Origin: DATJNI01 sp035508275
Lineage (GTDB): Bacteria; Patescibacteriota; Saccharimonadia; Saccharimonadales; UBA4665
Assembly (NCBI GenBank): GCA_035508275.1
Contig: DATJNI010000015.1
Coordinates: forward strand, 1 to 41,694
Direction of reading: 5' to 3'
DNA: 41,694 nt
Part shown: positions 1-8,347 of the stretch, piece after piece
Layout of the letters: each line of letters begins with the position of its first letter
Numbering within the stretch: position 1 is the stretch's first letter
The notes under the pieces: model-generated
What the model saw: only the letters and a program-made list of their open reading frames with translations
Databases searched by the model: none
Told to the model about the DNA's origin: nothing
Translations under genes and position numbers: made by a program

Positions 1-1
1 T

Positions 2-169
2 AGAAAACTAAGCTATATGATGCGAGAAAAAGCCCTTAGAGATGTCTGGAAAAGCTGGGCAAAGACTTATGTTAAACAGTTTAGCTACCCAACTGTAGTA
101 AAAGAGTACGAAGACTTCTACCGCGATGCACTTAAGGAGCATCATGGCGAAAACCGGGCAACAGCTTAA
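2..169 (+). CDS. C-terminal fragment of an unidentified protein (gene begins before the window)
   Basis: An open frame enters from the left edge and stops at TAA 167-169, giving about 55 residues rich in Lys, Tyr, Trp and Glu, with the pattern VWKSWAKTYVKQ near its start. No domain is recognisable in this tail. It overlaps the start of the next gene (ATG 144) by 26 nt in another frame, and the SD of that gene lies inside it, so the two are probably translated together. A glycosyltransferase or envelope function would suit the neighbourhood, but that is only inference. Confidence 0.6.
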   Translation, partial: RKLSYMMREKALRDVWKSWAKTYVKQFSYPTVVKEYEDFYRDALKEHHGENRATA

Positions 170-1292
170 AATAGGTTTTGTTTTAGACGGCGGACTAGAA
201 CGTCCTGATGGTGTTCAGCAATACATTCTATCTCTTGGCGAGTACTTTAGTTCACTTGGTCATGAAGTCAGACATATTGTGGCTGGAGAGGTTCCAAGCA
301 ACATCAAAAATGCCTATTCCTTTGGTAAGGCTATAGGGGTAAACTCTAACGGTAATAGATTGAAAATACCTTTGTTCTCTAGCGGCCGTAAAATTCGAAG
401 CTTTTTGAGTGAAGAAAAGTTTGATGTTTTGCATATTCAGACGCCGTATAGCCCGATGATGGGCGAAAGATTTGTATTTAAAGCGGGCAAGAACGTAGCA
501 GTTATAGGAACTTATCATATAATCCCATATAACTTTATTTTATCTGTCGGCAATAAGCTGCTAGGAGCCTGGTGCCATTTTTCCCTTAAACGCTTCGATA
601 AAATGCTTTCCGTCTCAAGTGCTGCTCAAAAAGTATGCCTTAGTGACTTCAGGGTTAAGTCCGAAGTTTTACCTAATGTAATTGACTTTAATAAGTTTTA
701 CGCCACTAAGCCTGCCGCAAAGAACGAATCTAAGGTCAGAATATTATTCTTAGGTAGACTTGTGCCTAGAAAAGGCTGCATGACTCTTCTAGAGGCAATC
801 AATTCAATGGATAACGTTAAGGACCGGATTGAGGTCGTAATTTGTGGTCAGGGGCCACTTGAGGGAAAGCTTAAGAAATTTGTTGCCGATAATGACCTAG
901 GAAGCATAGTAACTTTTAAGGGGTTTATTTCTGAAGAGTCTAAACCGGCAATGTTAGCTAGCGCAGACATTTCGGTGTTTCCAGCCAGTGGGGGTGAAAG
1001 CTTTGGAATAGTGTTGCTGGAAGCTATGGCTAGTGGCAAGGCGGTGGTGCTGGCTGGTAATAACGCTGGTTACGCATCTGTTATGTCGCCAAAACCTGAG
1101 CTTTTGTTTGACCACTCTGACCCTAAGTCTCTCGCGCAGAAAATAGATTATTATCTAAATAATGAAAGTAAACGGCGTGAAGATGCAAAGTGGTGCAGTG
1201 ACTATGCACGAGGCTTTGACGTTAAGGTCGTAGGAGATAAATTGCTAGATATTTACCGCTTTTACGTGTATAAAAGGAACCAAGATGTTTAA
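144..1292 (+). CDS. GT4-family glycosyltransferase (PimA-like)
   Basis: Probably transfers a sugar from a nucleotide-sugar donor to a lipid or envelope acceptor at the inner membrane face. The 382-residue protein has the two-Rossmann GT-B layout. The N-terminal half opens with LKIGFVLDGG and the glycine/aspartate loop RPDGVQQY. The C-terminal half has VRILFLGRLVPRKG and the EX7E donor-site motif GESFGIVLLEAM near residue 285. I chose ATG 144 because AAGGAG lies 4 nt upstream at 134-139; the in-frame ATG at 126 has no SD. Its stop overlaps the start of the permease by 8 nt, so they form an operon. Resemblance to phosphatidylinositol mannosyltransferases is general; the acceptor is unknown. Confidence 0.85.
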   Translation: MAKTGQQLKIGFVLDGGLERPDGVQQYILSLGEYFSSLGHEVRHIVAGEVPSNIKNAYSFGKAIGVNSNGNRLKIPLFSSGRKIRSFLSEEKFDVLHIQTPYSPMMGERFVFKAGKNVAVIGTYHIIPYNFILSVGNKLLGAWCHFSLKRFDKMLSVSSAAQKVCLSDFRVKSEVLPNVIDFNKFYATKPAAKNESKVRILFLGRLVPRKGCMTLLEAINSMDNVKDRIEVVICGQGPLEGKLKKFVADNDLGSIVTFKGFISEESKPAMLASADISVFPASGGESFGIVLLEAMASGKAVVLAGNNAGYASVMSPKPELLFDHSDPKSLAQKIDYYLNNESKRREDAKWCSDYARGFDVKVVGDKLLDIYRFYVYKRNQDV

Positions 1293-2400
1293 ATGGACTA
1301 AAGAAGGTAGTGACGAAGTACACGTAACTGTTACGACTAAGACGTTTATTAGGTTTGCAGTCTTTGTTATTTGTTTGTACGTTCTGTACTTCGTTGCCCG
1401 CCGGGCTTCACATGCCTTGCTACTAATATTTACCGCTTTCTTCTTAGCTTTAGCACTGAACAGCCCAGTCTTCTGGATAAGCTCTAGACTTCCGGGAAAA
1501 GGTAAAAACAGCAGATTTTGGGCAACCTCAATTGCCTATCTGATTGTTATTGTCGTGCTTGGGCTGTTTTTAGCTAGCATTGTTCCACCACTAATTCGTC
1601 AAACCGATAGTTTTGTAAAACAAGCGCCACATCTAATAAAAGAGTATAAGACTGAGAGTGGCCCGATTGGGCATTTTGTTAGAAAGTATCACTTGCAGAA
1701 TGATATAGACAAGCTGTCTCAGCAGCTTCAGGCGAGGATTGGTCACATCTCCGGCAGTGCCTTTAGTACTGTTGAAAAGGTTGGTTCTAGCATCTTCTCT
1801 ACCCTAGCTGTACTAGTTTTAACTTTTATGATGCTAGTAGAAGGGCCACGTTGGATCAGGTTTACTAAGAGGGTCGTACCGAGCAAGCACCACGGACTGT
1901 TTGAACAGATGTCTAACGACATGTATAGCGTCATAAAGGGTTATGTTAACGGACAGGTGCTGCTGGCAGCTATTGCAGCGACAGTTATGGCGCCAATATT
2001 GATCGTTATGCATGTGCACTACGTTGCGGCGCTGTGTGTAATTATCTTCTTTTGTGGCCTTATCCCGATGGTCGGACATACAATTGGTGCAATTATTGTA
2101 ACTGCAGTTTCGCTATTCCACTCTCTAGAGTCGGCCGTAGTGGTGCTAGCCTACTACTTACTGTACATGCAGATCGAGGCTTATGTGTTGCAGCCAAAAA
2201 TACAGGCTAATTCAACTAATATGTCGCCGCTGCTGGTATTTATGAGTTTAGTCATTGGGCTTAGCTTTGGCGGGCTACTGGGCGGTCTGGTCGCTATTCC
2301 AATAGCCGGCTGCCTAAGAATAGTAGTACTCGAGTACTTTTATTCAAAAGAAATTATTGAAAATCCTAAAGAAAAAGCTAAATTATTGGGTACCAAGTAG
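1285..2400 (+). CDS. AI-2E family transporter (PerM/YdiK-type permease)
   Basis: Polytopic membrane protein of 371 residues, the usual length for the AI-2E exporter family (Pfam AI-2E_transport). Hydrophobic segments lie at about 15-55, 70-90, 150-175, 215-275 and 290-345. The C-terminal part shows the family pattern of long glycine-rich helices (GLIPMVGHTIGAI, then LVIGLSFGGLLGGLVAIPIAG). Characterised members export diverse solutes or act as Na+/H+ antiporters, so the substrate cannot be given. It starts inside the end of the GT4 gene, and its 3' end overlaps cysS tail-to-tail by 23 nt. Confidence 0.88.
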   Translation: MFKWTKEGSDEVHVTVTTKTFIRFAVFVICLYVLYFVARRASHALLLIFTAFFLALALNSPVFWISSRLPGKGKNSRFWATSIAYLIVIVVLGLFLASIVPPLIRQTDSFVKQAPHLIKEYKTESGPIGHFVRKYHLQNDIDKLSQQLQARIGHISGSAFSTVEKVGSSIFSTLAVLVLTFMMLVEGPRWIRFTKRVVPSKHHGLFEQMSNDMYSVIKGYVNGQVLLAAIAATVMAPILIVMHVHYVAALCVIIFFCGLIPMVGHTIGAIIVTAVSLFHSLESAVVVLAYYLLYMQIEAYVLQPKIQANSTNMSPLLVFMSLVIGLSFGGLLGGLVAIPIAGCLRIVVLEYFYSKEIIENPKEKAKLLGTK

Positions 2401-3784
2401 AGCCGCCTGGACTATCGTTTAGTCCTATCTTCTGCTTTTCCAGCTCTTGCCTTATAGAATCAGCTTCTTGCCAAGAATTCTTTTCTCTTGCCCCAGTTCT
2501 TTTAGCGATCAAGGCTTTTTGTTCCTCAGTTATGTCCGAAACGCTAGACAGAGACAGTCCTAGAAGATTATCTATGGCGCTCAGCATGGCTTCAAAGTGG
2601 TCGATCATATTGGTTTGAATATGTGTTGTCAGTAGCTGAGTTGTCACATCAGATAGAAAAGCAAGAGCCGCGGGAGTGTTTAGGTCTTCTTGAATGGACT
2701 TAGCTATCTCGGTGCCAACATCCTCAAGGGTAAAGGTCGGCAGGTCGAAGTCCTTATCCCTTGCCTGGTAACGCAGTGCAGCCAGGGCTTTAAGGTCACC
2801 CAGTCGGTTTTTAGCGGCTTCTAGACCACTCCAGCTAAAAGTAGATTGGTTCCTATAACTAGACTCTAATATGTGAAGCCTTAGTACTTCTGGGGAATAG
2901 CCTTTTTTTATTACATCAGCAATAGTTATTGAGTTGTCTAAACTTTTAGATATCTTTTCACCCTTAATAAGTACATGGTTGGAGTGCATCCAGTAACTAG
3001 CTAGTGGCTTATTGGTTACTGCCTCGCTTTGGGCTATTTCGTTTGTGTGATGGACCGGTATGTGATCTATGCCTCCAGTGTGAATATCTAAAGTTTCGCC
3101 AAGGTATTTCATGCTCATAGCTGAGCACTCTATATGCCAACCCGGGAAGCCGTTGCCCCAGGGGCTTTGCCATTCCATGTCTCTTTTTTTGTTGGCAGGC
3201 GAAAACTTCCATAGAGCAAAATCGCTAGGGTTCTTTTTCTCTGGATTGTAGCTTATTCTGGCGCCTGGCTGCTGTTCATCAAGGTCAAGTCTGGCGAAGT
3301 CGGCATAGCGTGGAAACTTAGAAGTATTATAGTAAATTCCGTCACTAATCTTATATGTAAAACCTTTGGCCTCTAATTTTTTAATAAGTTCAATTTGATC
3401 ACTTATGTGATCTGTTGCTTTGACAATAAAGTTTGGTTCTAGAATGTTTAGCTGCTTCATGCCTTTAAGAAAGTCATCGGTGTAAAACTGTGCAACTTCC
3501 CAAGCTGTTTTCCCTTCCTTTTTTGCGGCACTTGCTAGTTTGTCTTCGCCATCGTCTGCGTCCGAGGTTAAATGACCAACGTCGGTAATGTTCATGACCC
3601 ATTTTGTTGTTAGTCCACTGGAGATAAGCGCCCTTATTAGCATGTCCATGCGGACATAGGTAAACCAGTGTCCAACGTGTGTGTAGCTATACACTGTCGG
3701 GCCACAGGTATATACGGTCACTAGAGGCGGCTTCAGAGGCTCTATGGTCTCTACTTGCCTAGAATAGGTATTAAATAGTCTCAT
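2378..3784 (-). CDS. cysS: cysteinyl-tRNA synthetase
   Basis: Class I synthetase charging tRNA-Cys. The N-terminus carries the zinc-ligand CGPTVY motif followed by a variant HIGH box (HVGHW). The catalytic core has HIECSAMSMKYLG, HHTNEIAQSEA and yWMHSNHV, so the zinc site is intact. The KMSKS loop is KISKS in GEKISKSLDNS. A DALR-like helical domain follows, giving 468 residues, normal for the family. I chose ATG 3784 because GGAGG stands 4-5 nt upstream and the codon overlaps the preceding stop as ATGA (3781-3784). It is the last gene of the ybaB-recR-nrnA-cysS run and converges on the AI-2E permease with a 23-nt overlap. Confidence 0.96.
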   Translation of the reverse strand: MRLFNTYSRQVETIEPLKPPLVTVYTCGPTVYSYTHVGHWFTYVRMDMLIRALISSGLTTKWVMNITDVGHLTSDADDGEDKLASAAKKEGKTAWEVAQFYTDDFLKGMKQLNILEPNFIVKATDHISDQIELIKKLEAKGFTYKISDGIYYNTSKFPRYADFARLDLDEQQPGARISYNPEKKNPSDFALWKFSPANKKRDMEWQSPWGNGFPGWHIECSAMSMKYLGETLDIHTGGIDHIPVHHTNEIAQSEAVTNKPLASYWMHSNHVLIKGEKISKSLDNSITIADVIKKGYSPEVLRLHILESSYRNQSTFSWSGLEAAKNRLGDLKALAALRYQARDKDFDLPTFTLEDVGTEIAKSIQEDLNTPAALAFLSDVTTQLLTTHIQTNMIDHFEAMLSAIDNLLGLSLSSVSDITEEQKALIAKRTGAREKNSWQEADSIRQELEKQKIGLNDSPGGSTWYPII

Positions 3785-4785
3785 TCTGCCTCCGCTAATA
3801 GCTTTTCGGCCTCGTTTAGGCATTTTTCAACGTCTTGATCCGGATCTAGAGATTTAGCTATTTTAAAACCGCTTGCATAGCTGTGCCCGCCGCCGCCTAA
3901 GCTCTCGGCTAGCTTAGCGGCTATTGGTGCGCTTTGGTTGCAGCGAATGGCTCCTGTTAGTTTGCCGTCGTCATAAGACTTAAAAACTATGGCTACTAGA
4001 ACGTTCTCTATCATGAGCATGTCGCCTTGTATTAGTGGAGCTGGGTTATATAGCGGGCTAAATTTATTGATTTCTTCCTGATTAATACTAACGTAGGCAA
4101 TTTCTTTAGAAGGATTATATTGCGTGCGCTTAATTAGATCTGCTTTAAAGGCGTATATCTCGGGAGCCATCTTAGAGTATTCTCGCCTACTCTCTTCGAG
4201 CTTAGGTCTGTCTACGCCGGAAGCAACTAACTCTGCCATAATCCTGTATGTTTCGGCTGTAGCTAGGCTGTTAGATAGCCCTTGGGTATCGCCTAGGATT
4301 GAGTTCATGATGTATTCTTTGGCGCTAAGAGGAATCTCATAACCAATTTGTTTGAATAATGCATAGATAAGCTCGCCGGTGCTGGAGCGTTTGGCATCGT
4401 TAATTTTGACTACAGCAAAGGGTATCTCGTTTTCTACGGACTCGTGGTGGTCTAAGATTATGACAGGCTTAGTCTTTATTGAGTTTATTTGCTCGGAGCC
4501 GCTTAACTTTTCTGTGAGGGTAAGGGTGGAGACGTCGACAAATATAGCTAGGTCAAAGCTCGCCGGCAAGTCGTCGCTAACTCTGTCCCAGCCTTTTAGA
4601 TATTTTAAATAGTTAGGAATGTCTACACCACAAAGCATGAACGTCTTTTTACCTTTTGATTCAAGAATTTCCTCGAGTGCTAGGGAGCTTCCTAAGCTAT
4701 CGGCGTCTGGATTGTCGGCTTGAACTATTAGTATCTCTTTTGCCTCATCAATTATCTTAGCTATGTCATCGGCTTGGTCATACAT
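3781..4785 (-). CDS. DHH/DHHA1 phosphoesterase, NrnA-like
   Basis: Predicted nanoRNase/pAp phosphatase that degrades short oligoribonucleotides or hydrolyses 3'-phosphoadenosine 5'-phosphate in the cytosol. The DHH domain shows the Asp-rich loop DNPDADSLGS near residue 25, a second Asp in IFVDVS and the DHHE metal motif; the C-terminal DHHA1 domain has GGGHSYASG. The first motif is usually HxNPDxDxxGS, and the His position here appears to be Ala (QADNPDAD). At 334 residues it matches NrnA in length. It starts 4 nt after the recR stop and overlaps cysS by 4 nt. Confidence 0.85.
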   Translation of the reverse strand: MYDQADDIAKIIDEAKEILIVQADNPDADSLGSSLALEEILESKGKKTFMLCGVDIPNYLKYLKGWDRVSDDLPASFDLAIFVDVSTLTLTEKLSGSEQINSIKTKPVIILDHHESVENEIPFAVVKINDAKRSSTGELIYALFKQIGYEIPLSAKEYIMNSILGDTQGLSNSLATAETYRIMAELVASGVDRPKLEESRREYSKMAPEIYAFKADLIKRTQYNPSKEIAYVSINQEEINKFSPLYNPAPLIQGDMLMIENVLVAIVFKSYDDGKLTGAIRCNQSAPIAAKLAESLGGGGHSYASGFKIAKSLDPDQDVEKCLNEAEKLLAEAE

Positions 4786-4789
4786 AGTT

Positions 4790-5395
4790 TTAGATCTCAG
4801 TCCTATTTTCCAGGGCTCTAGTAAGTGTTATTTGATCGGCATATTCCAGGTCTACGCCAATTGGTAAACCTCTAGCTAGTCTAGTGACTCGAACACCAGG
4901 CTTTTTAATCTGGCTCTGAATATATAAGCTAGTGGATTCACCCTCTACCGAAGCATTTAAGGCTAGAATTACTTCCTCTACTTTATCCTCATTAATGCGC
5001 TTAATTAGGGCAGATATGTTGAGATTCTCTGGGTGAATGCCATCAATTGGTGAAACCAGGCCGCCTAGTACGTGATAAGTACCGGAAAACTCATTAGTTC
5101 GCTCCAGCGCGACAATATCGAAGGGTTCGGCAACTACGGCTATTACTTTCTTATTTCTTCTTGGATCGGTATAGAGGTCAGAAAGTTTTTGACCTTTTGG
5201 AACAAGAGCGAAAGTTTTCTCGCAGTAGCCAATGCTGCCTGAGAGGTTTTTTATTTTGTCAGCCAGGACAGCGGCCTGAGCTGGCTCGTGTCTTAGTAGA
5301 TAGTAGGAATAACGTTCAGCAGTTCTAGGACCTACGCCTGGTAAGCTACCAAACGCGTCAATTAGATCGCTGAGCGCGGGAGGTAGTATTTGCAT
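4790..5395 (-). CDS. recR: recombination mediator RecR, zinc-finger-degenerate
   Basis: RecR loads RecA on gapped DNA together with RecO and RecF. The N-terminal helix-hairpin-helix (SLPGVGPRTAERYSYYLL, residues 17-34) is intact. The Toprim domain is clear (VIAVVAEPFDIVALE, then GTYHVLGG and the second acidic motif near the C-terminus). The region between them should hold a C4 zinc finger, but only Cys58 remains; the other three positions read Thr61, Ser72 and Tyr75, just before the conserved DPRR. At 201 residues the length is normal. It lies between ybaB and the nrnA-like gene, the common dnaX-ybaB-recR association with dnaX moved away. Confidence 0.95.
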   Translation of the reverse strand: MQILPPALSDLIDAFGSLPGVGPRTAERYSYYLLRHEPAQAAVLADKIKNLSGSIGYCEKTFALVPKGQKLSDLYTDPRRNKKVIAVVAEPFDIVALERTNEFSGTYHVLGGLVSPIDGIHPENLNISALIKRINEDKVEEVILALNASVEGESTSLYIQSQIKKPGVRVTRLARGLPIGVDLEYADQITLTRALENRTEI

Positions 5396-5414
5396 ATTTC
5401 TTTTGTCGTTTCTT

Positions 5415-5708
5415 TTAAAGGCCTAGGCTGCTTAAAGCTCCCATCATAGGTTGCATTTTTTCGGCGGCAACTCGCTGGCTTTCAGTAATCGCTTCTTTAA
5501 CAGCGTCTTCTAGCCATCTCTCTAGCTCAGATATATCCTCAAGGTCTACTTTCTCTGGATCGATATGGATCTTTTTGATCTTCTGTTCGCCAGTAATGAC
5601 TACGCTTACGGCGCCATCGCCCTTATCTACTTCAATAGTCATTTTTTGAAGCTCGTTCTGGATTTTTCTAGCTTTCATTAACATCTTAGCTTGATCAAAT
5701 TTACTCAT
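5415..5708 (-). CDS. YbaB/EbfC nucleoid-associated protein
   Basis: Small dimeric DNA-binding protein of 97 residues in the YbaB/EbfC family. A Lys-rich N-terminal helix contains the family signature KARKIQNELQKMTIEV. A three-stranded sheet follows (GAVSVVITGEQKIKKIHIDPE), then a C-terminal helix. Family members bind curved or AT-rich DNA without strict specificity. It is the first gene of the ybaB-recR-nrnA-cysS operon, with a TATAAT box at 5738-5743 about 30 nt upstream and a likely GGGAAT-type SD region before the ATG. Confidence 0.93.
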   Translation of the reverse strand: MSKFDQAKMLMKARKIQNELQKMTIEVDKGDGAVSVVITGEQKIKKIHIDPEKVDLEDISELERWLEDAVKEAITESQRVAAEKMQPMMGALSSLGL

Positions 5709-5737
5709 TGGTTATTCCCTTTCTTTCTCTATAAAGT

Positions 5738-5766
5738 ATTATACAACTAATTTAAGTGATGACTAA
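5738..5766 (-). promoter_or_regulatory. promoter of the ybaB-recR-nrnA-cysS operon
   Basis: On the minus strand a perfect TATAAT (5738-5743) stands 17 nt after TTAGTC (5761-5766). The -35 match is weak and lies in the 3' end of the neighbouring membrane-protein gene. The predicted start leaves a leader of about 22 nt. Confidence 0.55.
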
Positions 5767-6961
5767 AGGTAGCTTTAGTCGTTGGGTCGTAGCGCCAGGC
5801 AACAAAGTAGGCTCGGTAGTTATATAGACAGCTAATAAGCACGCCTAGGGTAATTAAACTTATTCCAAGACGTCTGGCTAAGGGGTTTTTAGGAAATACT
5901 TGGAACCAAATGTGCAGTAAATAGGCCATGCCGGTTGCAGCAAAGACGTAGACTAAAGGCACTAGTAGGCTAAGCGGGATGCTGCCACTAAACGAAACTA
6001 GAATGTATGAACAGACAAACATTGCATAGAGAAGCTTGGAGCGGTTACTGGCAAAGTGCTTAAAGTAAAAGTAGATGCCAAGTATAGCTAGGACTACCGT
6101 AAAAAAGTCTAAAATTGGACTTTTGCCTAGCCATATATCTGGGTACTCTGGGCCTCTGATGAACAGATGTACGCCAACGGCAATAAAGTCTTTTAAGTAG
6201 TGCGATAGCGTAGGTATTGTTGCCGGCAACCCGAGATAGTTGCGAATGTTGGCGGCCGAGTTTATAAGGTGGTGGGCTATAAGTGGCACCCAAAGAAGTA
6301 GAAGCACAAAACTAATAAGCTTTGCGCTCCAGCTTTTAAGATCACTTAGGGCGTCAAGGATTAGATTTCGCTCTATTGCATAGAAAAGGATAAGAAGATA
6401 TAGAAAACCAGGAATTGTTAGTAGTAGGCCCCAGATAAAAAAACTACCCATGGTTACAAGCGCGTTGCCGCTATATTCGCTTAACAGTACTTGGGTTAAA
6501 ATAAGGCTAATTATTCCCCAAAAAAACATGATGTCATTGGTTGCTAGCCGAGAAACATGTAGCCCCCAAGCGGCGGTAATAAATAGTAGCGTTGATAGTA
6601 GGCTGGTTCTTTTGCCGTGCCAAATGTAGATGATATAGCTAAAGCTAACTACGCTAAAAAGGCCAAACAGTGCGCTAGGTAGTCTAGTTAGAGTCTGTCC
6701 GTGATTGGGAAACAGCTTAAAATCTATGCTTCTAATTAAGTTAATAGGAAGATAAAGAATGTTGCTGGTTAGTCCGTGCCAACCATAAATTCCGTGTGCA
6801 GTAACTATTTCGCTGGTGCTCATTCCGCCAACTAAACCGCCAAGACGGTAAAGTAGTAAAAATATTAAGGCAATGGCGGCAAGGACGTAAAGATACACGT
6901 AATGATTAAAGTGAGAAGTACGATGCCTTAAACGTTTAGACGGTGAGGTTTTTGATGGCAT
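5747..6961 (-). CDS. GT39-like (ArnT/PMT) polytopic membrane glycosyltransferase
   Basis: About 404 residues with roughly ten hydrophobic segments after a short basic N-terminus. The arrangement resembles the dolichyl-phosphate-mannose protein mannosyltransferase/ArnT superfamily, which moves sugars from polyprenyl carriers outside the membrane. Supporting pieces are the post-TM1 loop with STSEIVTAHGIYG, TRLPSALFGLF, and LHVSRLATNDIMFF, a typical GT39 loop. The usual DE pair of the first loop reads SE, so catalysis is uncertain. I chose ATG 6961, one nt after the dnaB stop; an in-frame TTG at 7027 would run into dnaB and has no support. The acceptor is unknown. Confidence 0.65.
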   Translation of the reverse strand: MPSKTSPSKRLRHRTSHFNHYVYLYVLAAIALIFLLLYRLGGLVGGMSTSEIVTAHGIYGWHGLTSNILYLPINLIRSIDFKLFPNHGQTLTRLPSALFGLFSVVSFSYIIYIWHGKRTSLLSTLLFITAAWGLHVSRLATNDIMFFWGIISLILTQVLLSEYSGNALVTMGSFFIWGLLLTIPGFLYLLILFYAIERNLILDALSDLKSWSAKLISFVLLLLWVPLIAHHLINSAANIRNYLGLPATIPTLSHYLKDFIAVGVHLFIRGPEYPDIWLGKSPILDFFTVVLAILGIYFYFKHFASNRSKLLYAMFVCSYILVSFSGSIPLSLLVPLVYVFAATGMAYLLHIWFQVFPKNPLARRLGISLITLGVLISCLYNYRAYFVAWRYDPTTKATFSHHLN

Positions 6962-6962
6962 C

Positions 6963-8330
6963 TTAGCTGTCAAAAGGGTTGTTATGCTTAGTGTCGACTG
7001 AGTAGAACTTTTGCTTATCTTTTTCAAAGAGTAGCTCTACTCCACCGGTGGGACCGTTACGATGTTTTTTGATGAATATGTCAGCCAGTTTTTTGCGGTC
7101 GCTGTCGGGGTTATAGTAGTCTTCGCGGTAAATAAACATTACGACGTCGCTATCCTGCTCGATACTACCAGATTCTCTTAAGTCTGCTAGCTGAGGAATT
7201 TGTGGGCTACGACTTTCAACTGAACGGTTAAGCTGACTAAGAGCTAGTACTGGCACATTCAGCTCTCTAGCTATACCTTTTAGACCACGGCTAATTTCGG
7301 AAATTTCTTGTATACGGTTACCGTCATTATTTAGCCTAAAGCCGCCACTCATAAGCTGCAAATAGTCAACAATTATTAAACCTAACTCATGCTTATGTGC
7401 CTCACGTCTAGCTTTAGTTCGCAGGTCACTAATAGTAATGCTGGGGGTATCATCGATAAATATTGGAGCTTCGCTTAAAGCACCCATAGCTTGCCCAATT
7501 TTTTCAAAATCTGCATCCGTAAGGTTGCCAGTTCGTAGCGCCCAGGCGTCAACACCAGACTCTATAGACAGTAGTCTATCGACCAGTTGTTCCTTGCTCA
7601 TTTCTAGACTAAAGAGCAAGACTGGCTGGTTGGAGTCCACAGCGATATTGTGAGCTAGGTTAAGAGCAAGTGCTGTCTTTCCCATGCTTGGTCTGGCGGC
7701 AATAATAATTAGGTCAGACTTTTGAAAGCCTGCTAGGTTTGAGTCCAGATCTTTATATCCCGTTGGCACACCTCTAATTTTCTCTTTGTCCTTGTGTAGC
7801 TCATCGAGTCTATCGAAACTCTCTGCCAGTATGGCGTCAAGACTAATAACGTCTTGCTTGACATGCTGTTGAGAGACGTTAAATAGCCTGGTTTCGGCTT
7901 CCTCAATAAGTTCGCGGAGTTGCTTAGACTCATCGTAGCCTAGGCCAGTTATTTCCTTGGAGGCGGTTATTAAGCGTCTTCTGAGCGCCTTTTGCGAAAC
8001 AATGTCGGCGTATTGCTCTACGTGCGCGACTGATGGCACAAAATTAGTAAGCTCTGTTAGGTAGGCTGGTCCTCCTATGCTATCTAGATATCCGGAATTC
8101 TTAAGTTGGTCTGATAGCGTTAAAACGTCTACTGCCTGATGATGTTCGTATAGGCTAAGAATGGCTTCGTATATGCGCTCATTCTTTTTGTCGTAAAAAT
8201 CGCTTGGTTTTATTCGGTCGGCTATCTTAACGATAGATTCTGAATCAATAATTAAAGCGCCTAATAGGCTAGCTTCAGCTTCTGCGTTCTGCGGCGTAGT
8301 GTCTGTAACTTTAGCTTGCTTAGGCTCCAT
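6963..8330 (-). CDS. dnaB: replicative DNA helicase DnaB
   Basis: Hexameric 5'-3' helicase that unwinds DNA at the fork. The N-terminal primase-interaction domain begins TPQNAEAEASLLGALI. The RecA-like C-terminal domain carries Walker A ARPSMGKTALALN near residue 210, Walker B LIIVDYLQLM, the DnaB signature LALSQLNRSVE, and the arginine-finger region. It has 455 residues with no intein. It begins 17 nt after dnaX, and the GT39-like gene follows immediately. Co-transcription of dnaX and dnaB is likely. Confidence 0.97.
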   Translation of the reverse strand: MEPKQAKVTDTTPQNAEAEASLLGALIIDSESIVKIADRIKPSDFYDKKNERIYEAILSLYEHHQAVDVLTLSDQLKNSGYLDSIGGPAYLTELTNFVPSVAHVEQYADIVSQKALRRRLITASKEITGLGYDESKQLRELIEEAETRLFNVSQQHVKQDVISLDAILAESFDRLDELHKDKEKIRGVPTGYKDLDSNLAGFQKSDLIIIAARPSMGKTALALNLAHNIAVDSNQPVLLFSLEMSKEQLVDRLLSIESGVDAWALRTGNLTDADFEKIGQAMGALSEAPIFIDDTPSITISDLRTKARREAHKHELGLIIVDYLQLMSGGFRLNNDGNRIQEISEISRGLKGIARELNVPVLALSQLNRSVESRSPQIPQLADLRESGSIEQDSDVVMFIYREDYYNPDSDRKKLADIFIKKHRNGPTGGVELLFEKDKQKFYSVDTKHNNPFDS

Positions 8331-8347
8331 GATGACCCTCTAGTTAG

